DNA of 64,000 nt from Lineus longissimus (GCF_910592395.1 NC_088320.1:10234001-10298000); one strand, 5' to 3'. Positions 45,166 through 55,861 are shown, counted from the first letter of the stretch. Notes: generated from the sequence alone by a model not told the origin. Program-made: numbers and translations.

Positions 45166-45381
45166 CGTTAGCCTCACAGCATAATTGCCTAACTCATACT
45201 TGAAGGTTTTGAGAAAAATTAAAGAAAACTATTTTTTTAGAAAACGCTTAAGAAATTTTTACTCAAACTTTAACAATAACTTATAACAGATGTCTCAACA
45301 TTTTAAAAACCATGAAAATAAGTAAACAATGCTTGAATAACACAGAATAGTGACATAGGCAATTATGCTACGAGGCTAACG
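45166..45381. mobile_element. 216-bp MITE with ATAT target duplication
   Basis: CGTTAGCCTCACAGCATAAT and the complement of ATTATGCTACGAGGCTAACG are its inverted ends. ATAT flanks it at 45162-45165 and 45382-45385. It sits inside the ninth 145-bp unit, so the uninterrupted units show the empty site. Confidence 0.9.
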
Positions 45382-45495
45382 ATATACTGAGTATCAACAA
45401 TGTCAAAGCACCAATTAATGTCATTGAATAAACCTGAGATTTTGTCATGCATTTCCATGTTTTGGCAAGTCACTGTTCATCACTATGTTTATATA

Positions 45496-45655
45496 CAGTA
45501 GACCCTCTCCATTAAGGACACCCTTGGGACTGACAAGTGCTGTCCTTAATAGAGAGGTGTCCTGATTAGAGAGGTCAAATTGAATGGAAACAACCAATTT
45601 GGGACCAAAACTAGTGTCCTTAATAGAGAGGTGTCCGCTAACAGAGGTTCCACTG
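45496..45655. mobile_element. 160-bp MITE with TA target duplication
   Basis: CAGTAGACCCTCTCC at the left and the complement of GAGGTTCCACTG at the right are imperfect inverted ends with internal GGTGTCC/GGACACC words; TA flanks it. This fits the Tc1/mariner/pogo group. It lies 7 bp beyond the stop codon of the DUF4806-like gene. Confidence 0.8.
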
Positions 45656-45662
45656 TATATTC

Positions 45663-45868
45663 TTAATTGTCACTATCAATATTTTGTGGCTCTGGCAGGG
45701 CAGGGTCATTTCCACCTGGCAATTGCTGTTCAATGACCACTTCAACTGCTCTCGCCGCACGTTTTCCTCCTGCTCCTCGATCACGCGCATTCGTGAACCA
45801 TAACGACATTTTCTCTGCGATGGCCTTGTCTGTTGCCTGCTTTTGATAGGCATGTTTGCGAACACTTT
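45663..45868 (-). CDS. DUF4806-like gene, exon 8 with stop
   Basis: Follows GTCTTTGGTTTCAG; holds the second half of the DUF4806 pattern, AIAEKMSLWFTNARDRG, then an acidic tail ending PQNIDSDN and TAA. Confidence 0.85.
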
Positions 45869-48800
45869 CTGAAACCAAAGACGTATAGTGTAACAGTATT
45901 ATGTACATAACAATAGTTTTCTGACAAGAAGACAATCAATAAGTAGTACGACAGACAACAGATGAGAGGAGTATTGGCTATATTTCATAATTGACATCAT
46001 TTTTGTGATCTAATGGAACTGCACTCTATTTTTGGGTTGCATGGACAAAGTTTGAATTGCTTCAAGTTACATTATGTCAGTATTTCAGAATAGAAAATAA
46101 GGGGAAAGATTCTAATCAACTTTCCAATCAAACCCCCGATCAAAATTGGAGTGTTACTTTTTATATCAAACACACAAGTTTTCATCCTGGTGATGGCTCA
46201 CAACAGGCGCTGTGAGAATAAATGTAACTTCCGTTGTAAATGATTTTTCCTTTATGTCGCCAACTTACTTGTTATTGCTTTGTTTAAAAGCTTGAACTGA
46301 TTGAAGGCATCCTTCTTCTTAGCCCCAGTTGGATTAATGGTTTTTGCCAACTTGCAATCTACCACCTCCTTCATTATATTGCCGACAATGCCCTTGAGGT
46401 CATTGCCCCCAACAAGACTCAATCGCCGCGTCTGAAGTAAGAAATGGGTATAGCTATATTCACCAAAAAAAACCAAGTTTCTTTACAAAGGCATTAATCA
46501 GCTTGTTCCAAGAGACTTCTTTGCAAACCTCTCAGATTCATTTTCAGTATTTCACTTAAGACTGCTTTTGGTTGAAGACTATGCACTTTAGAATTGTTCA
46601 CCATTTGATAAAACACTGAAAGATTGTGAAGTGCAAGGACAGGTACACTTGATCAGAGAGCGAGTCAAACTTTGGTGTGGTCGTTACTTCTTGTTACTCA
46701 CCAACTTCTTGAATACAATTTCTGATTGCAGACTATCTTCGAGGTGGCGAAGGTCTGGAAGAGAAGTGCAAGGGATTTCCAACTCTTCCTCGACAGCCTC
46801 ATCTTGTTGTGGGTTGTTTTCCACCAGTTTTTTCAACAAGGCTTCTTGGGCAATTTGCTTGTCCAAGATCCTCTCCAGAAGACCAAACACTCTTCCTGCA
46901 AAAAAGATAATGAGTTGCAAAGTTCAAGCCATTTTGTTATGACAAAGAAATCAATACCACAGGAAGAATCTTCAACTTCAAAAAATACTGTCAGTGTCAC
47001 ACAATATTCAAATGCGGTGGACAACACAATGATTTCCTGGTTATCAAGAAATCCCCACAATGTCCTACTGGTACCAAGTTATTTCTTGATCTTGATCTCG
47101 ATTCCAACAAGGTATCAAATTGTGAAGTTTTTTGTCATTCTGTTTAACCGAAGGATGCTTAACACGTTGACTACAGTACGAGTTATCTCGTAGAAATAGG
47201 TTATTTGTATTTGCCACTACGAGTTATCTCGTAGTGACCAACTGAGTTCAGTGTCACCTGAATTAGTCTGGCAGTGATGAATGCATGCTAAAATTTTTGC
47301 CGGCAACACGGCAGGACTCAGAATTCATAATGCATACATTAGCAAGGTGTAGACTGTTCATTACTGGAGGTAACAAGTTTTGGTGAGGGACCCCTGGGTA
47401 ATGGCGGACCGGGAGATTCAAAACTTTTTGGTCGGCAGTAAACGTGTAAAACTTTATAAATGAAATGACCAACATAAACACTTACCCAAGGATACATTGG
47501 CAACAGGCTGTTGCACATGTGTTGGAGTACCACTCATGCCACTATCAGAAGGTCGAGGGGATTGCAACGGCGACCGAAAACTTTGGACCGGAGTCCCAGA
47601 TGTACCATTTCTTCGATCTGAAATTGAAAATAGAAAAAGTTGTTTCTAAACTGTTTATATCGGAGCTTACCACTCTATTACACCAATGCACAAATCATTT
47701 CTTCACACCATCTTGCGACATGTACCCTCCTCATGACCATTTCATTGATGATGGAAGCATGCATTTTAAAGCAAGCATTTTAATGCAAGTGATACAATAT
47801 ACAAATAGTGGATGTTTGGGAGTCCGATATGGAATTTTGATGGATGAAGAAATGTCTTCTGATGTTTTGCCCTTATCCCTACAAGGAGGTTTCCTGGCTA
47901 TCAATGGGCTACAAAGCACTTGATTGATAATGACCAATATCAGAGCTGAGCTTTCAAGGCATTGAAACTTACAGATCTGATGTGTTCCTAAGGTACTAAA
48001 TTGCACCTGATTTGTCATGTTCAATCAGATAATAGTTTCTTTCCACAAATTATCTTCACTTACCAAATGATGCATTATCACTATCAGCAGTCTGACGTGG
48101 TGACTCCGGCATGAATGTTGCGGAACATCCTTTAGGGGATTGCAAGCATGATGGAAAGGCACCTGAAGAAAACGAGCTCCGGCCTGAAAAGAATAATAGA
48201 GTATACAATGTACAATTACTTTACGGTGTAACAGTGATGTCACTGGCAATGATGGAATCGCAGTTCCTAGATTTAGCCATCAGTATCATGATCTAGCCAA
48301 ATTTTCCCACAGTTACAATAATTGCTTAATCATGATTTTATATATCTTGAATTCCATGATAATGATACATAAAATCACCAGGCAAAAATAAGGACAATAA
48401 ATCGAATTGTAGCCAATGTCCGTGTGATAAAGGCTAACAGTCTTGACAAGCGAGTAGCCAGGCATGCCAGTATAGGTTTAATTCAAAATAAGATGACATT
48501 TAATGGCACAATAATTGGACTACAAATATCATGAAATGTCCCTAATCCAAAAATATAGGGATATTGCTGCATTGCAATAATTACCACTGATTCTTTGCCT
48601 CGGGGGTGGCTTTGGTAAATTGTTACCAACATATGACAATGGCAGGCCGACTTCCAAAGGGAAAAACGTAGAAGACGATTCTTCGGCACCACTAATATTA
48701 CCCTCCGGCTCGTACCCAAATCGATCTGGAGACCTGAAATTTAAAACAAAATTAAGCCACGAGGATACATCACAATATTCTGTCATAATAATGCACACAC

Positions 48801-49178
48801 ATTTGAATTGATTTACCGGGTACTCCTCTCAAAATAATGTGACGGTTGCAGTGATTGTGCTTTTAGTAGTCCTTTCTACTAGTTGACAAGTAAACAGCTT
48901 TATGGCAGAGGCCGATCAATGAATCATTTTCTATAAGGCCTACCTTCTTCTCCTCTTATTCTTGTGAAAAGATTCATCTCCATCCTCATCTTCAGTCGTG
49001 TCCAGGGAGCTGGTATATATGGACTTGTCAGCCTTCTTGTTGGCCTTTTCCCAGTCCGCTGTCAATGAAGAAGAAATTAATTATTGCAATGCTAATTTTG
49101 AGATGATTCCCAAAGGTCTGTTGTGCACCTGTGTATCGGGGCCGAGACCTCATCACACTGAAAAGGAAATTTGTGTTT

Positions 49179-49221
<43 letters not shown>

Positions 49222-49699
49222 ATATACTTGATCTTTGAGAATGCATTCTCCCTAGATTTTAAAATGTATAGTATTAGTCAGTTATTATTGTATATTACAT
49301 GTAGCTGCTAATAATTTTAATAAGGTTTCATCCCATGGGCAAGGCATGGGGCAAGCAAATGTTTTGTGCCACTGCAATTACATTTATAACAATGAATCTT
49401 GAATGTAAACAATTTAACTTACTTGTTGTGTAAAGAACGCGACTGATCCTGTAGACCTTCCACCTGTCAGAGGGGGCTTCACCCCTTTTCGCAGCCGCCT
49501 TTAACTTTTGGGAATCCTTGATGTGTGTTGGCCACAAAACATGTGAAGACAGCTCGTCAGGTTGCGCATTAAACCAAACTTTTGGGATGACCGCCACCGA
49601 AGTTTTATTTGCATTTTCATTCCTGCCATCTACTACAAATTCTACTACGAGGTATTCCCTTTCCAAATCCTTGTTTGGTTTGACAAATGATGATTCCAT
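45663..49699 (-). CDS. DUF4806-like protein, eight exons, 451 codons
   Basis: Exons 49699-49423, 49058-48944, 48733-48585, 48183-48064, 47617-47486, 46895-46702, 46431-46269 and 45868-45663 all have GT-AG borders and join in phase (1,2,1,1,1,0,1), giving an open 1,356-bp coding sequence. The N-terminal exon (residues 1-92) has SVAVIPKVWF and HVLWPTHIKDSQK, a pattern seen at the start of DUF4806 proteins. A Ser/Pro-rich middle follows (about 130-264). The C-terminal part reads RRLSLVGGNDLKGIVGNIMK, LAKTINPTGAKKK and IAEKMSLWFTNARDRG, matching the DUF4806 pattern (PF16064). Its role is unknown; as the second gene of this transposon it may act like the DNA-binding accessory protein of plant CACTA elements (inference). 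The start is the first ATG of the exon; a leader exon is possible. Confidence 0.82.
46269..46431 (-). CDS. DUF4806-like gene, exon 7
   Basis: Between CATTTCTTACTTCAG and GTAAGT; holds the first half of the DUF4806 pattern, RRLSLVGGNDLKGIVGNIMK. Confidence 0.85.
46702..46895 (-). CDS. DUF4806-like gene, exon 6
   Basis: Between TCTTTTTTGCAG and GTGAGT; encodes VFGLLERILDKQIAQEALLK, a likely coiled coil, then an acidic stretch. Confidence 0.82.
47177..47233. repeat. Two copies of a 16-bp palindrome in an intron
   Basis: TACGAGTTATCTCGTA occurs at 47177-47192 and 47218-47233; each copy is itself a 6+6 palindrome around TTAT. It lies in the fifth intron of the DUF4806-like gene. Confidence 0.85.
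47486..47617 (-). CDS. DUF4806-like gene, exon 5
   Basis: Between TTCAATTTCAG and GTAAGT; encodes GTSGTPVQSFRSPLQSPRPS, Ser/Pro-rich and probably disordered. Confidence 0.8.
48064..48183 (-). CDS. DUF4806-like gene, exon 4
   Basis: Between TTATTCTTTTCAG and GTAAGT; Ser/Pro-rich, encoding SSFSSGAFPSCLQSPKGC. The LQSP word recurs in exon 5. Confidence 0.8.
48585..48733 (-). CDS. DUF4806-like gene, exon 3
   Basis: Between TTTTAAATTTCAG and GTAATT; encodes SPDRFGYEPEGNISGAEESS and ends PKPPPRQRISG. Confidence 0.8.
48944..49058 (-). CDS. DUF4806-like gene, exon 2
   Basis: Follows TTCTTCATTGACAG; encodes DWEKANKKADKSIYTSSLDT and an acidic run, then KNKRRRR, a possible nuclear localisation signal. 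Donor GTAGGC. Confidence 0.8.
49185..49216. repeat. (AG)n microsatellite in intron 1
   Basis: About fifteen AG dinucleotides just upstream (in gene direction) of exon 2's branch region. Confidence 0.95.
49423..49699 (-). CDS. DUF4806-like gene, exon 1 with start codon
   Basis: Begins MESSFVKPNKDLEREYLVVE and ends in TTCTTTACACAACAA before GTAAGT. The donor leaves one base of a split Thr codon. Confidence 0.82.
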
Positions 49700-50057
49700 A
49701 TTTACCTATTCATGACAAAATCAAAAACATGAAAGATTGTGAAATACACAATGTAATAAACCTGCAGAATCTTCTTGTTAATGTGTGATGATTAGGAACA
49801 TACCGTACTACATTACAACAACCAATTTTTTACTCATGTTGAACCGGAACAGAGTTCCTGTAGGCCATGTAACTTTTTTAGCCTGATAACTACCAATGTG
49901 ACCACCTAATGACCCTTTTTGACAAACTTTTAACCTCAACAAAATCTACATAAGCCTACATTGTACATAGGGGACACTTTCCTAAGGAGTAAAATCACGG
50001 AACCTGGAAGTACACAGCAGTTTCAAGAGACGACAAAAAAGTAGAAGTATCACCCAC

Positions 50058-52388
50058 TTAAAAGAGCTGGTGGAGGATAGGGACAAGTACAAATTCCTCT
50101 TTGTTGAGAACGAGTGGAAATCTCTGTTCCTTATAAGGAATCCTGAATAACTTTGAGACAAATGAAGACACTTTCTCCGCCTTAAGAAATCCAGACAAAG
50201 CACTAACCTTGACAATACCAAGGTCCCTTGAGTCCAATGGGTATTGAAAGAATGCAGTTACAGATTTAAATTCTTCAAACATCACAACTGGCTCCGACTG
50301 CTTATTTTTTGAATCCCTACAAATATTCCTAATCAGGCCATATTTTGAGCCAATCTGCACACAGCTATCACCGTCCTGAGAAGAATATCTAAAACCATCA
50401 AGCTCCATGCTCTTGTACTGCAAACAAGTCCTGTATGGGAAAAGAACTGGACCAGAGGAGTGCTCTTGCCTGAAAATGAGGCCTTCTTTGTTCTTGTCTT
50501 TTGCTGTCCCCTTGGATTCAGAAAGCCTACGAATAACCTGAGAAATTGCCTGGTTGGGTTTACGCACCAATTTTTTAAGTTTACCCAAGTGGTTTTCAAA
50601 TGGAAAGGCAGAGAACCCATCAAGAACACCATAAATCTTTGCATCAGCTGCTAAATGAACAAGTCCATGAACATTGTACACATACATGTCTCTACCATAC
50701 AACTTCCCCCATTCTATCACAAATAACCTGAGTAGATCACTTGCATATTCACAATGAGTAGTGAGATACAATGGACTGGACAGGCGATAGATAGCAACGA
50801 AAAGTAGAGAAAAATGGCGATAACAAGCATCAGACAAATTTCTTTTAGTCGCCACAATTCCACTATACAGGACGAATTGGCGGAACTCTGTTGCCTTCCA
50901 TCTATCAACGTCATCAAGTGATCGACATTTTCTAGGGAATTCCCGTGGCACGAATTTGTGACACGAGAGGAGAGAACCAGAAATCTGACTGACAGCATTG
51001 AAACCAATACGACAATTGTTTGCAATTGGGCCCTTGATCCAAGACCAGATGATTCGTTTAACAACACCAAGATACACCAGATGCATGGGATCAAGAGGGA
51101 AGTTGGAAACCATTCCCAATGAAAGCTCTGAGAGAGGTGAGATACCAAGTTGGTGGCCACCTTCTGCACTGTAAGCCATCTCATCAAAAGCAACATCAGT
51201 TCGCAGAGGAGAGTCAGCTTCTGGATAGGTAACCTTCTTCACCCAGACGCCTTTCTGAACACACTTATCACAGCCATAATATCCACTGTATAATTTAGTT
51301 TTCTTCACAAAGCAACGTGCTGGAGTATCACATATGAAACATGACAAATTGAGTAAAAACTGCTTCCTGAAACCATCAATTTCGATGTCAATCCCATTCT
51401 TTTCAACATACTTGACTTCAGACACAAAGTCAGCAAGAAATACATCAACACTGTCTGGCTTACTTTGTCCACAAAATAACCCAATGATAAATGGATCAGC
51501 CGTAAATGGCATGGAAATCCTTCCCAAAATTGGCCAGAACTGCGTCTTTGAACTCTTGTAGAGAGGCAAACCATCTATATTGATCTGGATATGAACAGTG
51601 CCACCATTACCGATGTCAAGTAATTCAGATGAGCTGGTTTTTATACCCTGAACTAGGCCAAAATGGTGATAACTACCTCCAGCTATGTTCTGAATTTCAT
51701 AGCTTGTGGTCGTTTCAAGAAGGGTGCGTGGGTCCTTGGGAAGACTTGGATGAAATGGGCGTAAGACGGAAAGAAGACCTCTTATTTTGTTGTGTGGAAT
51801 CTGAGAATCAGCTGCCCAAACTGCAAGATTATCAGTGAGCTGTGAATGACCACAACCTTCATCATCACTTTCACTCGAGTCTGAACCCCACGTATTATCC
51901 GAATACGAGTAGTAGTCAAACTCATCATCATCATCATTATAATCAACATAACCGTCAAACTGATGTCTTTTTTCAACATCATCACCTGGCCTGTCATTTA
52001 CAGAAGGAGTGAATTCCTCATTGTCCGACTGATCACTGCATAGGCCCACTGGGCCTTTATCCAAGACTGAGGCTGGCCTAACACCATCAAGATAAGGGGC
52101 CTCATCAACAAAAATAGGATCATCTAACCTGTGATATTTACTAGGCATGTCTGTGTAGTAGGGAAAAACAGACGCACTTGACGGCGATGACGTTGCTGCT
52201 TCAAACCGACCCTCGGCCACACCACCACCCTCACGCTCCTGGTCCTGGAGGACCACCTCATCCTCAGGCTCAGCTTCAGCATGTTGATGTTCAGGCTGCG
52301 GCTGGTTGACAAAATCAAGATGCGCATTGACATTTTGTTTGATTTTCCTCCATCGTGACCAACGTGACTTTGAGTTTGAACAACTCAT
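50058..52388 (-). CDS. CACTA/Tnp2-like (Transposase_21-type) transposase, 776 codons
   Basis: One long exon without stops. An acidic N-terminal region (about 90-185) precedes the catalytic part: IQINIDGLPLYKSS (D272), FWPILG, a SKPDSVDVFLADFV segment, FICDTPARCF (D354), a GYYGCDKC zinc-type pair (C373, C376), FPLDPMHLVYLGVVKR (433-445), WKATEFRQFVLYSG, and HGLVHLAAD...FSAFPFENHLG with E598. The IDG / CDxPAR / GxxxC..C order resembles the Tnp2 transposases of CACTA elements (PF02992-like); D272, D354 and E598 are candidate DDE residues by position only. ATG at 52388 (MSCSNSKSRWSRWRKIKQNV) is preferred over the frame's first ATG at 52466, which would add a hydrophobic stretch unlike related proteins. 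It lies upstream of the DUF4806-like gene on the same strand. Confidence 0.85.
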   Translation of the reverse strand: MSCSNSKSRWSRWRKIKQNVNAHLDFVNQPQPEHQHAEAEPEDEVVLQDQEREGGGVAEGRFEAATSSPSSASVFPYYTDMPSKYHRLDDPIFVDEAPYLDGVRPASVLDKGPVGLCSDQSDNEEFTPSVNDRPGDDVEKRHQFDGYVDYNDDDDEFDYYSYSDNTWGSDSSESDDEGCGHSQLTDNLAVWAADSQIPHNKIRGLLSVLRPFHPSLPKDPRTLLETTTSYEIQNIAGGSYHHFGLVQGIKTSSSELLDIGNGGTVHIQINIDGLPLYKSSKTQFWPILGRISMPFTADPFIIGLFCGQSKPDSVDVFLADFVSEVKYVEKNGIDIEIDGFRKQFLLNLSCFICDTPARCFVKKTKLYSGYYGCDKCVQKGVWVKKVTYPEADSPLRTDVAFDEMAYSAEGGHQLGISPLSELSLGMVSNFPLDPMHLVYLGVVKRIIWSWIKGPIANNCRIGFNAVSQISGSLLSCHKFVPREFPRKCRSLDDVDRWKATEFRQFVLYSGIVATKRNLSDACYRHFSLLFVAIYRLSSPLYLTTHCEYASDLLRLFVIEWGKLYGRDMYVYNVHGLVHLAADAKIYGVLDGFSAFPFENHLGKLKKLVRKPNQAISQVIRRLSESKGTAKDKNKEGLIFRQEHSSGPVLFPYRTCLQYKSMELDGFRYSSQDGDSCVQIGSKYGLIRNICRDSKNKQSEPVVMFEEFKSVTAFFQYPLDSRDLGIVKVSALSGFLKAEKVSSFVSKLFRIPYKEQRFPLVLNKEEFVLVPILHQLF

Positions 52389-52926
52389 GACGACAAAAAG
52401 CAAAAATAACAGTACCACTAGATTAAGATTGATTGAACAGGATAAAAACAAGGCTACGAGTACCACTACATAGGCCTACAATACATGGTCATGATAAAAC
52501 AGCAAAACAGGTAGGCAAGACGCACTGCACAGTGTATTTTCACGTACATAAATGTACACAGTTAAATGTACAGTGTAGCATGTACAGTTACAACAGCACT
52601 AGCAGCCTACAACGAACAGGATATCACAACAAAAACATCGAAGAATCTGCAGGATTGTATTGAAAGAATGTATATAAAGCACACAAACATCAAGATTGAT
52701 GCTTTAGACAAGGTCACAACTAACCTGGCAAACAAAAAACTATACTAGTCAATGAAATTATGGGAAAGTTTCTCTGCTTTTCGAGTAATGGCGTGAAGAA
52801 CAAAATCAAATATGGCGGCTGACAATGGCGTGCAAGGAGGGGACAATACTCGTCCCCATCAGCTCTTTCAGCTCCATTGAAGACGCACGATGCACTCGGA
52901 GGCCAATGGGGACGATTTTGATTTGC

Positions 52927-52938
52927 TTTGGCGCCAAA
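52927..52938. promoter_or_regulatory. Perfect TTTGGCGCCAAA palindrome (E2F-type site)
   Basis: This 12-bp palindrome contains the E2F consensus TTTSGCGC in both orientations. It lies about 540 bp upstream of the transposase start in a locally G/C-richer segment (52800-52940), so it may be part of its promoter. Confidence 0.5.
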
Positions 52939-53317
52939 CAAATTTTGTAAAATGCCAGCTTTACTCCTTGAGCTTTACTCATAAATTTCATAAAACATAT
53001 TTCATTATCATAATCTTGAATGGGCCTCATGTAGGCTAAACCCTTTATTTTTAAAACAATATAATTGGAAATTCTCAGATGTGGGATTGATATGGGGTTC
53101 ATATGGGATACATTGGGCTTGCAATTCTCAATTGATCCCCATATAAACCATCGCAAACCCACATGGGTCCCATAACTCGAAACCCATATGGGCCCCACAT
53201 GGTGAAATCCCATGTGAAATAAACCATCTTGGTCCCACATGGGTTACATGTGGGCCAGATGGGACCCTGCTTGCCCAGGTAAAACCCATGTGGTTCCCAT
53301 ATGTTTTGCTAGCTGGG

Positions 53318-54903
53318 TTGGCTTTAAAGTTCGTGGGGGTGATTGTTGTCAGATTTTATGCGTGGCCAGATGATAAGTCGAAAATTGCTTTTTACAGACA
53401 TTGAGATATCACTTGCGATGAAGGCATGAAACAGGTCTGCAGGCATGCTGAATTTCGACCCGAACATTTGCATAGGGCGGTAGGCCCTAGGCCCTACTAG
53501 TTTTATAATGAGGCCGCAAATGCAGTGGCTGGCGTTGGCCCACACCACCACCATATACATGTAGGCCTACACAGCTGGCATCTTGGTGTCGCATGATTTC
53601 GCATTGCAATGTCCAGGGTGGGTTAAAGTGGTGAAAAAGACGCTACTGAACGCAGCGTATGCTCAGACCAGTTTCCGCTGACGGCAACTCTGGTGGCGAG
53701 AGGCGTTCACTCAGTTAGGGTGTCGTGTGCTGCTAGCTTTAGGCTGTACTAGAGGTCTGAAATACATTTTGTACCACTAAACATGAATTTTATTTGGTAA
53801 CCTCTGCTAGGAACTTCTTTTTTATAATCCTGTTCACTTGTGAAAGTAGTTGTTACTAGTGCATTTGCTTATATAAGTAGTCAAGGTTACTAAACTTCGC
53901 TGATAGCGACCTCTGTTGCTTGTGCACCTAGATTCGCGTGTGGTCTCCTTGATCAATTCCTTGTTTTTTCACTTTAGCACTCAGTGCCAATCAAGGTGCA
54001 AAGTAGCTTGATTTCAGTGTTTGAATTCCGAGTGCTGGACTACAGGATAATTATTATTTCCTGTACGATACATGTTGATTATGCATTTTATAGCTGGTTC
54101 TGAGAACAGGTCATTTGATGAGCCTCAGACAGGATTTTTGTGTGGTCTTTTTCCTGTCAAGTACCTAGTTTTATTTCTGCTGAATGCACATAATCTCGGA
54201 GCCAAGAGAGAGGATTATTTGTCATCTCGAGTACAAAAAGTTTGAAGCTTGGGATGATCTGATGTGGCAAGAATGGCCATTGTGTTTACGGATGCAGAAC
54301 ATGATATTACAAGTTGTTTGTCTCTGCTATCCACATGTTTCGTAGGTCTAACTTGCTGTGACATTTTGCACATGACGTCATCAGTTTCTGTGGAGTGTGT
54401 ATGTTAAAGTCGTGAACTCGATCAGAGAACACGAGAACATGCGTAAGTTTTATTGGCAAGGAGTGTTGTTACGAGGGTGTGAAGTTTAAAAATGATGTTC
54501 GACCAATATTAGGTGACATAAATCGTGTTTTTCCAACTTATACAAAATCGATTTTCCCCAGACACGGGTCACGCGATGTCATGACAACCAACTCATCAAG
54601 TCGGTCGTGTTCTCAGTTGGGGGGGGGGGGGGGGGGGGGTGGGGGGGGGGGAGATCTGAACCTCTCAATTATATAGCTAACAGCAATGATGATTGCCTTA
54701 CATTTGAGATTTATTTGATTAGGAAGCTTTAAGCTATTTGCAGATGTTTTTGTTACACATGTTTTGATGTCATGACCTTAAGAATGTTAGCAGAGTGTAT
54801 TCATCCAGTTGTCTCGGATTGCTGTGTATGTCCCTTCTGTTTCCCTTGTCGCTAGCTGTTACAATAAAGGCATGCACAACTTGTAAAGCGTGCTGTCTGC
54901 AAG
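53318..54903. other. Non-genic stretch with long G-run
   Basis: No gene recognised. 54617-54652 is an almost pure G-run of about 35 bases. Confidence 0.55.
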
Positions 54904-55103
54904 GGTCAGGGCTAATTCCAATACACGATTGCAGATTTAATGACGGTGAACCTTGATTGCACATCACTCATCAGTAATGACTGGGACACTATTGAAGTGG
55001 TTAGTGGTCTCCCTAGCTATAAAACCCTAAACAGTCAATCAAGTGTCCCAGTCATAAGCCCTACATGTAATTCTGCAATTGTGTTCTGGAATTAGCCCTG
55101 ACC
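54904..55103. mobile_element. 200-bp MITE-like inverted-repeat element
   Basis: GGTCAGGGCTAATTCCA at the left matches the complement of TGGAATTAGCCCTGACC at the right, with inverted similarity extending ~30 bp. A second internal pair, TGACTGGGACAC (54977) and GTGTCCCAGTCA (55043), is nested inside. No target duplication was seen. Confidence 0.8.
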
Positions 55104-55161
55104 ATCTGGAAGACATACTCTACTGACAAAAAAGTCATTCGAATCACCACGGTTTTTGTTT

Positions 55162-55775
55162 AAATTACATGCTATTTTTTATGTTTTGAACTGTTGGTGT
55201 ATTGCATACTATGGTATTTGTATGAAATAGAATTATAAACACCTCAACAAAAGTAAGTTCCCCGTAATAGACAATCGAAAAATAATCATAGACTACTCAT
55301 GATATATGAATACTGATAAGAGCAATTGTACCAGGTAGTCTTATCAACGATCTTTGAAAGGTACAACATTATCGGACCTGTTATTTTTGAGTTATTACAA
55401 TTATAACAAAAAGTGTCCCATTTCAAAAATCGCAAAATGACTCCGTTCATTGCCATTTCAATGATCTGAATGACTCGTCATAATGACAAGCTCACTGATG
55501 TGCCTACATTTACATTGTGATTTTGGAAATTGGACTCTTTGCATTCATATTGTTCTCATTCATTCAAAACTTTACCATTAGGGTTGACCTTTTCACCGTT
55601 TGTTCCAAAGACCATACCCTGCTTATAATGAAATTTTCGTTTCTACACGGCCAATTATTTTAGAGTTATTAACAATTTTTTTAAGGGGGCCGGGGACTTA
55701 CTTTTGTTGAGGTATTTACATGCAATTTTTATGTTTTGAACTGTTTGTGTACTGCATACTATGGTATTTGGATTT
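55162..55775. repeat. Inverted-repeat element between ~58-bp direct repeats
   Basis: ACCTCAACAAAAGTAAGT at 55241 is inverted at 55696-55713. Outside it, a segment starting TTACATGC and holding ATGTTTTGAACTGT occurs at about 55163 and 55716 in direct orientation, far longer than a transposition duplication. Confidence 0.75.
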
Positions 55776-55861
55776 GGATTAGAAGAGGTGCTGAAAAACT
55801 GAAGTGCTAGATTTCAATTTGCAACAGCAACAATTCATTTCAAAGACATTTTTCATGTTGC

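Larger units (their letters stand above)
43554..53317 (-). mobile_element. 9.76-kb CACTA/EnSpm-like transposon, two genes, apparently intact
   Basis: The left end CCCAGCTAGCAAA is exactly inverted at 53305-53317. Just inside both ends (43570-43770 and 53090-53300) are many palindromic words such as GGGACCCATATGGG, GGGGCCCATATG and CCCATGTGGG in both orientations, like the subterminal repeats of CACTA elements. TT next to each end may be a 2-bp target duplication. Both genes are on the minus strand: the transposase (52388-50058), then an eight-exon DUF4806-like gene (49699-45663). No frameshift was found in either. Between the second gene and the left end lie a 145-bp tandem array and two small inserted elements. 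Confidence 0.85.

Noticed and set aside
52806-53240. 144-codon minus-strand frame upstream of the transposase
   Set aside because: It runs through the subterminal palindromic repeats and the presumed promoter; repeat words explain its composition.
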